Source: a virus
Virus record (IMG/VR): IMGVR_UViG_3300047548_001261
Coordinates: 1 to 64,000 of that record
Direction: 5' to 3' (one strand)
Length of the DNA stretch: 64,000 bases
Part shown: positions 18,891-29,134 of the stretch, piece after piece
How positions within the stretch are numbered: the first letter of the stretch is position 1
Layout of the letters: every line of letters starts with the position of its first letter
Notes under the pieces: generated by a model
Told to the model about the DNA's origin: nothing
The model's database searches: none
Seen by the model: the letters and a program-made list of their open reading frames with translations, nothing else
Position numbers and translations under genes: made by a program

Positions 18891-19466
18891 TCAAAAGCCT
18901 AGGCGTCTAAGGGCAGCAACTCCTTCCGGTGTCCGAAGGTCGTGCGCGTTGGCACTATCGAAAGCTTTGCCCCTACCTTTGTCTTCAGAATAAGAATTAC
19001 CGAACCCGTACATCGTAGACTCCAGCAGCATCAACCCCTCTTGCATCAGGCCAGAAGTGTAGTCGCGAACCAGCTTCATTGTGTCAGACCGGTCCAGGTC
19101 GCAGTATAACTTTTTGGCTGCGTCGAAATCATACCCGACCATACGGAGGATCACACTGTCCAGGGACATTTTTTGCAGGAATTCCACATAGCTTGACCCC
19201 CACCCTTTTTTGGCGCCTTTCCTCGCACTGTCCGGCCCCGACGTTATCTCTTCCTGAATTTCCTGTAGTCGCCCCACGAAGTAATGAATATCCTCTGTAG
19301 TCGGGTTGGTTACCCCACAAATTTCGGTGACGATGCTAACGAATAGGTCGAACAGCTCGTCGTCGGTCACAGCACCCCCGACATGGATAGCATAGGTTTC
19401 TACGGCTAACAAAGAGATAGGAAAGCGTCTACCTGACCCCATTAAGTAAAAAATTGAGTGAGACAT
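18891..19466 (-). CDS. Unknown helical protein, reversed within the tail operon
   Basis: This 191-residue protein starts at ATG 19466 with GAGAGG six bases upstream. It is predicted mostly helical (DDELFDLFVSIVTEICGV, EDIHYFVGRLQEIQEEI) and ends in a Gly/Arg-rich tail (DLRTPEGVAALRRLGF). It is the only convincing minus-strand gene between 4321 and 37163 and has its own terminator. Its position beside the tail-tube gene would suit a tail chaperone, but the opposite orientation argues for separate, perhaps earlier, expression. Family not recognised. Confidence 0.72.
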   Translation of the reverse strand: MSHSIFYLMGSGRRFPISLLAVETYAIHVGGAVTDDELFDLFVSIVTEICGVTNPTTEDIHYFVGRLQEIQEEITSGPDSARKGAKKGWGSSYVEFLQKMSLDSVILRMVGYDFDAAKKLYCDLDRSDTMKLVRDYTSGLMQEGLMLLESTMYGFGNSYSEDKGRGKAFDSANAHDLRTPEGVAALRRLGF

Positions 19467-19485
19467 TAGGGCCTCTCGGAATCTA

Positions 19486-19514
19486 TTGTAATTTATATGA
19501 ATTGTTATTATACT
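19486..19514 (+). promoter_or_regulatory. Sigma70-like promoter for the tail tube gene
   Basis: TTGTAA (19486-19491) and TATACT (19509-19514) are 17 bases apart, in the divergent gap upstream of the tail tube gene. The transcript would start about 40 bases before ATG 19562. Confidence 0.65.
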
Positions 19515-19561
19515 CTCTCAAGATATATCAACTCATCAATCTTTGCAAAGAGGAAAGTACC

Positions 19562-20362
19562 ATGGCCCAATTAGGTGCACCAGTCACTTCAGCATTCCAG
19601 ATCGGAACAGCAGAACTTCGCATTGGGCCAATGTCCAGTGCTGGAAAATTATCTCAAGCCCACTCCATTGGTTTGGTGGACAGCGTAGGGGTTACGATCT
19701 CGCAAGAGACCAAAGAACTCGAAGGGGGGTTTCCAAAGAACCTCATAGCCTCCGCAGTTACCAAACAGTTGGGGTCTATCAGCGCAACTTTCAGGGAATA
19801 TTCCAGAAGAAACTTATCTGTGCTGCTCGGCGCGGGCATCGTTGCCGCAGCCACACCCGTCGCCACCACAATCGCCGCCGACTTGGCTTTGAACGCTGCC
19901 GGTGCGACGCTGGCATCCGGGGTAGGCTTCACTGCCGGCGATATTTGCGTCATTTACCAGACAGGTAAACCCGAGACTGTCTCTATTGTTAAGCTGCTAA
20001 CAGTCAGCAGCAACGCAGTTACCTGGACAGCAAACAGTTTGGCTAACGCTTTTACTGCCGCGCAGGGTGCCATTAATTTTTACAAAGCCAATGAAGTGCC
20101 ACTGGGCGCTGTAACATCGGTGAACTATTTCTCAGCGACTGCGGTCTGGACTTCGGCTTCAGGTAAACCAGATTTCTTCAACTTTTGGAAAGTTTCCGTC
20201 GGGGGAAACATGAATTTCAAAACTAGTGCAGACGACTTCGCGTCTTCTGACATGGAGTTGAAGGTCCTGTTACCGTCAGCCGCAGACATTGCCGGCGACT
20301 TGGCCCCTGTTGCGTCGATCATCGCTACCAACCCAATGGGGTTGTTGATCCAGTCATCATAA
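19562..20362 (+). CDS. Major tail (tube) protein
   Basis: This 266-residue protein starts at ATG 19562 with AAAGAGGAAAG upstream, a strong signal; a longer in-frame start would run through the promoter. It begins with a beta-rich half (SAFQIGTAELRIGPMSS, SIGLVDSVGVTISQETKELEGGFPK), matching phage tube proteins whose strands form the inner ring. A 60-residue Ala/Thr-rich loop follows, then GKPDFFNFWKVSVGGNMNFK and DMELKVLLPS. Its place ahead of the tape measure, under its own promoter, supports a high-copy tube subunit. Confidence 0.85.
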   Translation: MAQLGAPVTSAFQIGTAELRIGPMSSAGKLSQAHSIGLVDSVGVTISQETKELEGGFPKNLIASAVTKQLGSISATFREYSRRNLSVLLGAGIVAAATPVATTIAADLALNAAGATLASGVGFTAGDICVIYQTGKPETVSIVKLLTVSSNAVTWTANSLANAFTAAQGAINFYKANEVPLGAVTSVNYFSATAVWTSASGKPDFFNFWKVSVGGNMNFKTSADDFASSDMELKVLLPSAADIAGDLAPVASIIATNPMGLLIQSS

Positions 20363-20436
20363 ACGTTCAAATAATGGTGTATAACGCCAAAATTAAACAG
20401 CCCGCCAGAAACTGAACTTAAATTAGGTACAATGAG

Positions 20437-20589
20437 ATGAAAAAGCTACGAATTATCTGGTGGAACATCAAGTCAACCGCCGCATTAAAACTATACGACT
20501 TTCTGTCATTTATCGGCTTGTGTGAGGGCGACTTTGGCAAGTATGCGGTTGGTGTGTTGGCGAAGCTTGAGGTCGAAGACCCCAGATGA
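20437..20589 (+). CDS. Small protein between tube and tape measure
   Basis: A 50-codon frame starts MKKLRIIWWNIKSTAALKLYDFLSF. The N-terminus is basic and hydrophobic. It sits where tail assembly chaperones are normally encoded, but is much shorter than those. The ribosome site (AGG, about 10 bases upstream) is modest. It may be a real small gene; the true chaperone is not evident. Confidence 0.4.
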   Translation: MKKLRIIWWNIKSTAALKLYDFLSFIGLCEGDFGKYAVGVLAKLEVEDPR

Positions 20590-20645
20590 TAGCCACATGA
20601 TCCAAGCGACGTAAAAAATTTAAAACTCCTCCTGTTGGACCTCTT

Positions 20646-20678
20646 GGCCCGGTTGTTCCCCTCAACCGGGCCTTTTTT
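20646..20678 (+). terminator. Rho-independent terminator before the tape measure gene
   Basis: GGCCCGGTTG (20646-20655) pairs perfectly with CAACCGGGCC (20663-20672) across a 7-base loop, followed by six T. It would end or attenuate the highly expressed tail tube transcript. Confidence 0.93.
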
Positions 20679-20751
20679 ATGCCTGTTGAAAAATACGCTG
20701 AAAGGTTTAAACTGCATCAGACACCCCTCCCCAAATTAATTGAGCAAATCA

Positions 20752-23700
20752 ATGGCCAACGAAGCACAAATAGATTTAGCCGTCGACGTAAATGTCCAGA
20801 TAAAAGAACTGAAACTGGACACAGAGAAGCTAACCAGCAAAATCAAAGCCGCAGTCGGTAGTTTAAAAGATATCCCGATAAGCCCTAAGCTGGCTACAGA
20901 TTTCAAAGAGTTGGATAAAGACGCCGCGAACCTTAGTAAAAAAGTCCAGGATGCGTTTGCGAAAATATCTAAACAAACCCCAGTCGCCCTTAACCTTGCG
21001 GAAAAACTTCGGAAAGAATTTCTATCCGGCGCAAATGCGGTGGACAAAGACGGTAATATTATCGGTAAGCAGCTACGAAGATTCATGTTGCAACAGCTGG
21101 AGTCGGTGCACGCATACGCGAATCTAGATAAGAAAAAGACATTGTGGGGGCAATTTGTCGATATAGAGGGGCAAAACATAGCTACTGCTAAGAAGATGCT
21201 GACGGACATGTCTACCAAGATGTCTGCGGAGGCGTCTAAGGTTACTGTCGCCCAGACACAAATGGCGCGGAGCCTGAATCAAGCTAGCGAATCACTAAAG
21301 CTGGGTATCGGTGCCGCAACAAACGGCATTTCTTCACAAGTATCCAAAACCATTTCCGATGTTAACTCGTTGGCGGAGGCTTTCAAATTCCTTGGGTTAA
21401 AGAATAAAGACAGGCAACTCCTCCTCGACCCTACGCCAACAGCGGAAAACTATGGTCGGTTGGTAAAAGTCCTGGAAGCGGCCAGAGAAAGGTACTTCAT
21501 TCTTGCTGCACAAGTCCATAACAATAAGAAGGCAGAAGAAGAGTTGGGGGTGTCCTCCGAGCAGGTTGCTGTTCACTTGGCAAAGGTTCGGGACGAGATC
21601 GACCGACAGCTCCCCAAGTACCGTGCCTTGGCGGAGGAGCAGGCACGGAAGGTAAAGTTGGACAAGGAGTTAGCGAACCAACAAGCAAGGCTACAGAAAG
21701 CCTTGTCAACAGTTACCGACTCCGGCACCAAGCCTTTGCGAGACCAGATCGAAGCCTATAACGAACTTCTCAGGATTCAAAGGGCGATCCGGGCAAACTC
21801 CGGCACCGACCTGGGGGTTAAATCTACCAGGGACACTCTTGCCCAGCTGAAACTTCAACTCAAGGCTACCGAGCAGATCGCCACCGCACAATCCTTAGTG
21901 GATAGAAGTGCCGACCTTGGGACTAGGGAACAAGCCGCTGCCAGAAGTAAACTCAACAACTTGTTGATCCAGTACAAGGACTTGTTGGCTGGGGACACTT
22001 CTGCGGAAGTCTCCGCGAGTAAGCAGGCTTTAGCAAGACTTGAAGAAAGATTGGCCAAGGAAAAGCAAATCGCGGCTGCGGAAGAACGTTTGGTTCAACT
22101 CACCGCCGCTAGAGCGAAAAGCAGCCTGTCAGACACCCAAACCCTCTTGCGGCTGAAGAAGGAAGAGTTCGACGTCACCCTTGCCTTGGAGAAAGCAAAA
22201 GGGCTTGGTAGGGACGGCTCCGCACAGGTTCTTAGAGAAGTCGAAGCGCTCAAGCAAAGACTGGCTACTGAGGAAAAAGAACTATCCACCCTGACCAAGC
22301 TGAAAGAAGCCAACAAAGAGCTTTACTTTAGGAGGAGCGCTACCGCCCCTTCAGCCTTAAATACCCAAAGGCTTGGGTCGGGTGCTCCAGCGCAGGCAAT
22401 GGGCGCACAGGAGTTTGCCAAGCTGAAATCATCTGTAGAAGCGTATTCTAAGGCAATTCAGCAAGCCCAGGACGGCGTGGCTCAGATGTCAGCGCGCGGA
22501 CTTCATTACGCCCTCGCGCTGACGGCTGCGTGGGAAAAGGACCGGGAGACTTTACTCGGAGTTATTGCCGTTCAAGAGCAACTTCAAAAAGCACAGGCCG
22601 CCACTCAACGAGTAGGCACTGCAAAAGGCAACGATGCCGCTAAGCTTATCGCCATGCGGGAAGAGGTTACTGCCCACCAAAGAATCGTTGATATTTTAGG
22701 TGTACAAGGTAGGGCACAGTCTGCCGTTGACCAAGCGACACTTGCCCACTCTCGTGCTAGGGTGTCTGCCTTACAAGGCGACATCGCAATGATTCGGCAA
22801 CAAGTCAATGAGACAAACAGGCTGGGGGAGTCATACACCTCCCTGTCGTCTGCTTTCAGGTCGTTCTTGCGGTATGCCGTGGAGATGGCAGCCTTCTATC
22901 AAGGGTTGTCTGCCTTCCAGGCTGCGGCTAAATCAGTTGTGGACCTTGAAGACGCCCTAAAAGGTGTCCAAGCCGTCGCCCGCGCAACTGACACGGAAAT
23001 GGAGAAGGTTGCTGCATCGGTAAAACGTGTCGCCATTGATACCGAGTTCTCGACCAACGACATAGCCGGTGCGGCCCAAACCTTATCCCAGGCGGGTGTT
23101 GGTATCGGCGAGATCGGGGAAGCCTTAGATGCAACCAGCTTGGCTGCATCTGCTACTGCGACATCGCTAGCAGTCACAGCGGACGTCTTGACAACGATGC
23201 ACAACGTCTTTAAAGACATGAGCTTCACAGAGATCGCTGATCAGATGACGTCAACGATCAACTTGTCAAAACTGACGGGGGCAGAGCTAAGCACGATCCT
23301 GAGCAGGGCTGTGGAGGTCTCAGATTCATTCCACATCATTCCGGCACAGATGAACGCAGCCTTTGCTGTGCTGAGAAACGCAGGTATCAAGGCAAGTACG
23401 ATCTCCACAGGGTATAGGGAATCCTTGCTGGAACTGTTCGCGCCTGACGCCAAGACACTTAGCTTCCTTGAGAAGAGGTATGCAGAGCTTGGGCAAACCT
23501 TATCGCAAGGAGCAATCGCGGAGTTGTTCCAAGGGTTTGCAAACTCCGCTGACCCTATTAGCGCAGTTACAGCAGAGTTGGATAAGCTTGGGTTCGCCAC
23601 ATCCGCCTCATCAGACTTTGCTCGTGTCTACAGTGTTCGGGCAAAGAACGTCCTGGACGTTTTAGTTAAGCAACGTGGTGAGTACGTAAATTTAACTACT

Positions 23701-26700
23701 CAAGTCGGGGCGCACGGCGCGGCAGCCAAAGGCTCTGCCACACAAATGGAAGCGTTAGGGAAGACCTGGGACAACCTTGGGTCTGTCATAACCGCAGTCG
23801 CTGCTAATGCTTTTGGCCCCGCTTTAGACCACCTACAAAAGTTAACGAAAGGGTTGTCGGATTTCATTGAACGTGGCGGTGAAGCTGCGGACACAATGAA
23901 GAAGGTCTCAGGGTCGTCAGGCACAGCTGTTGCCGGTTTGTCTGGACTTGCCTCACTAATGGCTACCATTCGAGGGGGAGGGGGTGCTCTTCGTGGGACC
24001 ACAGTCGGGCTAGGTGTCGCAGCCCTTGCACAAGGTGTGCAGGTGTTCGCTTCCGAATATATGGAAAAAATTCACACAGGCCTAGGAGAAGTGACAGCGA
24101 AAGCTGCTGAAGCTGCTGGACTTTTCTTTGCAGTACGGTCGGTCATACTGCGAAGAGACTTGTTGACGAGCTTAACAGGTATCTACACACAGTTAAGCAC
24201 AAGAATTCTTGCCGCAGGAGCTGTGGCGCAGTCGGCAAGAATTCTAGCCGGCGTGGACCCTGCTGCATCCGCAAGAGCAGGGGTAGCGAAAGGATCCGCA
24301 GCTGCGGCTTCCGCACAGGTGTTTATACAGTCCACATTCCTGGGGAGATTGGTAACTTTTTTCGACAAGGTAAAGGTAGCAATATTAAGCAACGGAGTGG
24401 TTCGGGCTTTAACCTTTACACCTTATGGCCGAATCATATCCGCTTCTGTCGCGGCTGTAGGCGCTTCCCTACTGTTCTTTAGAAAGGACGTTAACGAGCA
24501 GCTTAACGCGATCAATAATCAAATCGCAACCGCCGAAAACGCCCTCAAAAAGGCGACGACCATCCAGACAGACTTGGCTGCGGAAAAGGCTCAGAACCAA
24601 GACTTAAAGGCGGGTCTGGATGCTGTCCAAAAATCTGCTAAGGAGTATTTTGACCGCACCATTGATAACGCCAAAGGCAGGGCTCTAAATATCTCCGGCA
24701 TGCTGTCCAAGCTGCAAGGCGTGTCTACCGACCTCCAAGGCAGCCAGTTAGCCGGAGCCATTGACGAACTCCAAACAGAGTTTGGCGTACTATTCAACAG
24801 CACCTACAACATTGACCAGTTAATCGGAGAGATGAATGGTGCCAACGCAATCATGGCGAAAGCCGAAGGCGGTCGGCAAGCTTATTACCAAAAACTGATC
24901 GAGGCTTTCGAGGCGTATAACCCAGCCGACAAAACCAAAATCAACGAGAATGCACTTGTCGACGCTTTCCAAAAGTTAAGCGAGGCTCAGAAGGCGGTAA
25001 TCCTGAACGAGGTTAACACCCTTGACGAGGCTATCTTATTTCAACAAGCGTCAGAAACATTTGGGGAGCGGTTAAAGAAGGAAGTATTCGATAAGATTGA
25101 AGATGCCAAGGCTGACCTTGCCGCGAGAGAGGGCGAGGCTGTTAAGGTTATTTTGGACAAAGCTATTCAGGATAAATCTTTTGCCGGCGTCTATGCCAAA
25201 CTTCTCCAGGCGGTAAAGGAAGGAAACCGAGACTTGATTGACGTTTATATCGAGCAATTGCAACGGGTTAATGAGGAAAGTAAGAATAAGCTTGGGGACA
25301 ATGCGGAAGGGTGGTTGGCCGAGGTTTCAAGTTTCGGTTCACTGATAAAAGAAGACTTGGGTCTTGGGCTGTCTGCAATTGCGGAAGGATTTAAAAACGC
25401 CTTCAACAACCCTTTGGACGAGTTTTTTGCGGAATTAAAAAAACTCACAACAAACGAGTTAGGGAATATTATTCAGAGACAAGCGGACAAGATTTTGAAC
25501 GACCCTGTTGCGTTTTTTGCTGACCCCGCCAAGGCTATTGCCAAAAGCACCCTCTACAAAAAACCTGACACCAAAGGAGAAGTCCCTCAAGAAGCTTTCG
25601 ACGCTGCAAATCTGTACAAAGAACAGGCACTTGCCAATGCCATAAGTAAAGCGAAATCCACGACTACTTCCCAGGCCGCAATTGCAGGGGATCAAGCCGG
25701 CAGGTTAGCGCGATCTCTAACCCCGGAAAGAAGAAAAGAGCTGGAGATTCTTGACGAAACCATTGCTGTACAAGCCAAATCAATCGAGGAACAGCTTAAG
25801 AACGTCGATAAGGAGTGGACGACATTCTATGAGGAAACTTTCAAGACCAATAAGTCTGCAAAGGATATCCAAGACATACTGAAAAGAACCGTTGCAGCTA
25901 AAAAAGATACCCCAGAACTATTCATCAAGGAACTGGCGTCTATCGAGGAGCGAGTCAAGATTGAGGCTGCAGCGCAAGTTGCGGCAAAGGAGTCCGCGCA
26001 ACTGGCCGATGACCACTTACAAGCGTCCAGAGCGCTGGTAGATTCCACGCAAAGGATGTACGAAGAAAAGAAAACCGCTGACCCTGCCAGAGCCGCAATC
26101 CTGCAGGAGAGGATAGACGCCCAGCTTGCTAAACAAGGTTTGGAGCAGGAAGAAGTAGCGAAGGCTATCGAGACCAACAAGGTTGACCTAACAAAGTTAA
26201 ACATCCATGTAGCCAGCACTGCGGTCTCAGCGGAGGAGATGGAGAAAGAGTACAAAGAGCTTAAACAAAAGAGTTCGGCGACAACCTCCGCTATGGACAA
26301 ACTGACCAGAGCTCGGGAAGCAGCCTTTGCGTCGGGCAATGCCCAGTATATTTTGGATAACGACGTTGACCAAAATATTTACAACTTAAAAGTTAAGTCT
26401 TTGGAGCCTTTACGGGCAGCTTCCAAGACTGCTCTGTTTCGTATGGAGCGTATCCCTGAATCCCTTCGTGCGGTTGAAGAGTCTTATGAAGGTATCTCCC
26501 AATTTTTTGAAACAGGAGAAGGGGCAAAGTTTCTACAAGACCATGCTGACGCCGGCAAACGCCTAGAGGTTTTAAACGAGGTTAACAAAACTTTAGCCGA
26601 CGCTGGGTTGGATTTGGCGGAGAAACAATCAACCCTGGCGAACGTTCTCGCTGAACAATCGCTTAAAAATTCTACGGAAAAGGCTTTAGCGAACAAGGCG

Positions 26701-28566
26701 GTTTTAGATCGGGAACAGGCACTGGCTAATATAAACGACCCTGTTAAGGCGGAGATCGCTAAAGACACGACTGAGATCGAGACTGCCAAAGAACTGGTGG
26801 CTTTGCAGGATATAGCCAACAAAGCTCGCGTTGCCGGGTATGAGGCTGCGATCGCTAAAGCTGAGAAGTTAAAAGGAGTGGAAGCATCCACAGTTAAACT
26901 CTCTGTAACCAAGCAGCAAATCACGGATTTAGAAACCCTACGGACTGCCCACCGGCAGACGTACGAGCAAATGCGCGACGTTGAGCTGAAGCATGCCCAG
27001 GCTGCGGAAGCGATCGAGACACAACTTTTCTCTCAGAAGCGTGGGCAGTTGGAGTTCTTGAGGGGGATTGAGTCCCAAGGTCTCAGCGAGTATCAGCAGC
27101 TACAGAAGGCAAAATCCAATGCAGCTAAAGACGCTTCAGAGGCAAGAACTCTACTTGCAAAAGGAGAGTATGTTCAAGGTAAACAGCTTCTCGAATCGGC
27201 GATCAAGGAACAAGAAACTATTGTACAAACTACTGCCCAAGCCAAGGGCGAGGGTTTATCTGGGCAAAAGTCCCGGCTTAAAGGTTTGTACCAGGAGAAC
27301 AACAAACTTCTCGAAGGCGAGATCGCTCTCCACAAACAGGCCGAAGCCGCTGCCAAGCAAGCAGCTGATCAACAGTTGTCGGCCATTCAAGGGTTAACGA
27401 CAGCTATCGAAACGCTCAACACAACTCTTGCCGGGATTAAGGTTGGCGCCCAAAATGCCGCCAAAGAGGTTACTGGGCTGGATCAGGCAGCCCAAGGTTT
27501 GGCTGAGAACGCAGACATCAAGCTAAACTTCAATGTCGAGTCTGCCAGACAAGGTTTAGCTGCGATTCTGGAAGGTGTCCGCCAAGTTGCCAAAGAATCC
27601 CAGACCCCTGAAGAATTACAGTTGTCTGTAGGGAGAGCCAGAGAAAGCATTGCGGCTTTGCGCGAGCAGTTCCTGGCTTATGCAAGAGACGCCAATACAC
27701 CTATTGCCGCACAGGAAACTGTCGGGAAGGCCCTGGGCCAGCTTACTGACCTTGATACATCGGTGGCGGCTGCCGGGGAAGGGCAACCTTCTAAACAAGC
27801 CCTTGCTGGTTTTGGCTCTCAACTGGCGGCGATCAAAGGGTACATCGAAGAAATCGAGACCTCCCTTCAAAGCTTGCCACAAGACGTGGCCCCGGCTGTT
27901 CAGGTAGACCCAACCCAGGCGGTCCAAGCCACCGACGAAATTCAGGCAGCCATCGACGGCATAACCGGTAAAGAAGTTGAAGTTATTGTCAACAAAGTTG
28001 TTAAAGGGGGTAACGCTTACAGCAACGTGCCCGAAGAGCCTTTGCCAGAATTTGCCCAAGGCGGCCTAGTCTCCGCAAAGGTCTCCAACAACGAGTACCA
28101 AATGCCTCCTGAGACCGTCAAAGCGGTCGGCACCGGCTACTTATCCAGCTTAGGGGAAATCTCGCAGCCAGGGTTGATTAAGGGGCCAGGATCGGGCACT
28201 TCCGACTCAATCCACAGGAGCATCCCAGAGAACTCTTTCATCATCCCTGCGAAGGTTGTAGATAAGTTGGGGGTGCCTTTCCTGGACAAAATAAGGCAAG
28301 GGCATAGACCAATCTTGCGGGCAGCAGGGGGGCTGATTTCTGACATGCGCGGAATAAATTTTGACCCGTCTATCGTAGCGCAAGTGCCCCCCATAGACCT
28401 GAAGATGCCACCCTTGCCGCAAGCAAAGTCAACGGCTCCGCTACAACATGTGACGTTTAATGTGGGGGGCGCAACCATCGCCGCCCAAGCCCCTGCAGAT
28501 GCGGTTGCAGATTTCCAATCGGCACTCAGATTACAAGCTTTGAAGGCTGGGCGTAAAGTAGTATGA
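20752..28566 (+). CDS. Tape measure protein
   Basis: This 2604-residue protein sets tail length and is ejected with the DNA. It is Ala/Lys/Glu/Gln-rich and overwhelmingly helical. Residues about 725-1000 form the TP901-type tail core (DLEDALKGVQAVARATDTEMEKVA, FSTNDIAGAAQTLSQAGVGIGEIGEAL). Hydrophobic stretches near residues 1075-1110 and 1222-1245 could cross the host membrane. The C-terminus (GGLISDMRGINF) is Gly-rich and less helical. By the usual 0.15 nm per residue, the tail would be about 390 nm. ATG 20752 is preferred over TTG 20740; neither has a strong ribosome site. Confidence 0.93.
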   Translation: MANEAQIDLAVDVNVQIKELKLDTEKLTSKIKAAVGSLKDIPISPKLATDFKELDKDAANLSKKVQDAFAKISKQTPVALNLAEKLRKEFLSGANAVDKDGNIIGKQLRRFMLQQLESVHAYANLDKKKTLWGQFVDIEGQNIATAKKMLTDMSTKMSAEASKVTVAQTQMARSLNQASESLKLGIGAATNGISSQVSKTISDVNSLAEAFKFLGLKNKDRQLLLDPTPTAENYGRLVKVLEAARERYFILAAQVHNNKKAEEELGVSSEQVAVHLAKVRDEIDRQLPKYRALAEEQARKVKLDKELANQQARLQKALSTVTDSGTKPLRDQIEAYNELLRIQRAIRANSGTDLGVKSTRDTLAQLKLQLKATEQIATAQSLVDRSADLGTREQAAARSKLNNLLIQYKDLLAGDTSAEVSASKQALARLEERLAKEKQIAAAEERLVQLTAARAKSSLSDTQTLLRLKKEEFDVTLALEKAKGLGRDGSAQVLREVEALKQRLATEEKELSTLTKLKEANKELYFRRSATAPSALNTQRLGSGAPAQAMGAQEFAKLKSSVEAYSKAIQQAQDGVAQMSARGLHYALALTAAWEKDRETLLGVIAVQEQLQKAQAATQRVGTAKGNDAAKLIAMREEVTAHQRIVDILGVQGRAQSAVDQATLAHSRARVSALQGDIAMIRQQVNETNRLGESYTSLSSAFRSFLRYAVEMAAFYQGLSAFQAAAKSVVDLEDALKGVQAVARATDTEMEKVAASVKRVAIDTEFSTNDIAGAAQTLSQAGVGIGEIGEALDATSLAASATATSLAVTADVLTTMHNVFKDMSFTEIADQMTSTINLSKLTGAELSTILSRAVEVSDSFHIIPAQMNAAFAVLRNAGIKASTISTGYRESLLELFAPDAKTLSFLEKRYAELGQTLSQGAIAELFQGFANSADPISAVTAELDKLGFATSASSDFARVYSVRAKNVLDVLVKQRGEYVNLTTQVGAHGAAAKGSATQMEALGKTWDNLGSVITAVAANAFGPALDHLQKLTKGLSDFIERGGEAADTMKKVSGSSGTAVAGLSGLASLMATIRGGGGALRGTTVGLGVAALAQGVQVFASEYMEKIHTGLGEVTAKAAEAAGLFFAVRSVILRRDLLTSLTGIYTQLSTRILAAGAVAQSARILAGVDPAASARAGVAKGSAAAASAQVFIQSTFLGRLVTFFDKVKVAILSNGVVRALTFTPYGRIISASVAAVGASLLFFRKDVNEQLNAINNQIATAENALKKATTIQTDLAAEKAQNQDLKAGLDAVQKSAKEYFDRTIDNAKGRALNISGMLSKLQGVSTDLQGSQLAGAIDELQTEFGVLFNSTYNIDQLIGEMNGANAIMAKAEGGRQAYYQKLIEAFEAYNPADKTKINENALVDAFQKLSEAQKAVILNEVNTLDEAILFQQASETFGERLKKEVFDKIEDAKADLAAREGEAVKVILDKAIQDKSFAGVYAKLLQAVKEGNRDLIDVYIEQLQRVNEESKNKLGDNAEGWLAEVSSFGSLIKEDLGLGLSAIAEGFKNAFNNPLDEFFAELKKLTTNELGNIIQRQADKILNDPVAFFADPAKAIAKSTLYKKPDTKGEVPQEAFDAANLYKEQALANAISKAKSTTTSQAAIAGDQAGRLARSLTPERRKELEILDETIAVQAKSIEEQLKNVDKEWTTFYEETFKTNKSAKDIQDILKRTVAAKKDTPELFIKELASIEERVKIEAAAQVAAKESAQLADDHLQASRALVDSTQRMYEEKKTADPARAAILQERIDAQLAKQGLEQEEVAKAIETNKVDLTKLNIHVASTAVSAEEMEKEYKELKQKSSATTSAMDKLTRAREAAFASGNAQYILDNDVDQNIYNLKVKSLEPLRAASKTALFRMERIPESLRAVEESYEGISQFFETGEGAKFLQDHADAGKRLEVLNEVNKTLADAGLDLAEKQSTLANVLAEQSLKNSTEKALANKAVLDREQALANINDPVKAEIAKDTTEIETAKELVALQDIANKARVAGYEAAIAKAEKLKGVEASTVKLSVTKQQITDLETLRTAHRQTYEQMRDVELKHAQAAEAIETQLFSQKRGQLEFLRGIESQGLSEYQQLQKAKSNAAKDASEARTLLAKGEYVQGKQLLESAIKEQETIVQTTAQAKGEGLSGQKSRLKGLYQENNKLLEGEIALHKQAEAAAKQAADQQLSAIQGLTTAIETLNTTLAGIKVGAQNAAKEVTGLDQAAQGLAENADIKLNFNVESARQGLAAILEGVRQVAKESQTPEELQLSVGRARESIAALREQFLAYARDANTPIAAQETVGKALGQLTDLDTSVAAAGEGQPSKQALAGFGSQLAAIKGYIEEIETSLQSLPQDVAPAVQVDPTQAVQATDEIQAAIDGITGKEVEVIVNKVVKGGNAYSNVPEEPLPEFAQGGLVSAKVSNNEYQMPPETVKAVGTGYLSSLGEISQPGLIKGPGSGTSDSIHRSIPENSFIIPAKVVDKLGVPFLDKIRQGHRPILRAAGGLISDMRGINFDPSIVAQVPPIDLKMPPLPQAKSTAPLQHVTFNVGGATIAAQAPADAVADFQSALRLQALKAGRKVV

Positions 28567-28591
28567 TGACAACAACTTATCTGAGAACCCT

Positions 28592-29134
28592 ATGAGCGAT
28601 ATTGAATACCTAACAAGGTGGATGGAACTATCGGACGGGACTTTGTCTTGTCGAACGACTCTTTACGAAGCCATGAGGTTTAACCAATCCTACGAACCCT
28701 TCGGCGGGTCATCTGTGCATCGGATGATGAATGGCGCGGCGGCAAAGCAAACAAACTGGCAACGGCTGCGTACCACAATGTCCGGCAGCGGAGGCATACC
28801 TTTGGGGCTTGTGGACTTGGACTATTCAAAACCCCTTCTGCTTAAGTGCGGAGTGCCCAGGATGATTACAAGGCCTGCGGCAGGGTTCAATATTAACGTA
28901 GGCATCCCGCTACCCGCCGCCCGCAGAACCGACGGGCTTTATGCTCCGGAGTATATGCAACTGATAGGTGGGTTGTGGAGCAAAATCGTGGGCGGGGTTG
29001 TGAGCGGAAGTGCGACAAGAATCGGGGCGGTGTATTACCCTCAGTTCAATTGTTTTGCGGAGGCCCCAAAAGAAACTTATTCGTGGGATGAGGGGTTGCC
29101 TTCGTCCTGGACACTTGAAGCAGAGGAAATATAA
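28592..29134 (+). CDS. Minor tail protein, unknown
   Basis: This 180-residue protein directly follows the tape measure. It has a Gly-rich centre (MSGSGGIPLGLVDLDYSKPLLLKCG) and a C-terminal acidic tail. In siphoviruses this place is taken by distal tail or hub-associated proteins. No known motif is visible. Its stop is immediately followed by the next ATG, with GAGGAAATATAA as shared ribosome site. Confidence 0.6.
   Translation: MSDIEYLTRWMELSDGTLSCRTTLYEAMRFNQSYEPFGGSSVHRMMNGAAAKQTNWQRLRTTMSGSGGIPLGLVDLDYSKPLLLKCGVPRMITRPAAGFNINVGIPLPAARRTDGLYAPEYMQLIGGLWSKIVGGVVSGSATRIGAVYYPQFNCFAEAPKETYSWDEGLPSSWTLEAEEI

Noticed and set aside
26484-26924. Long minus-strand frames under the tape measure gene
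   Set aside because: They are Ser/Ala-rich shadows of helical Glu/Lys/Ala codons and have no start signals.
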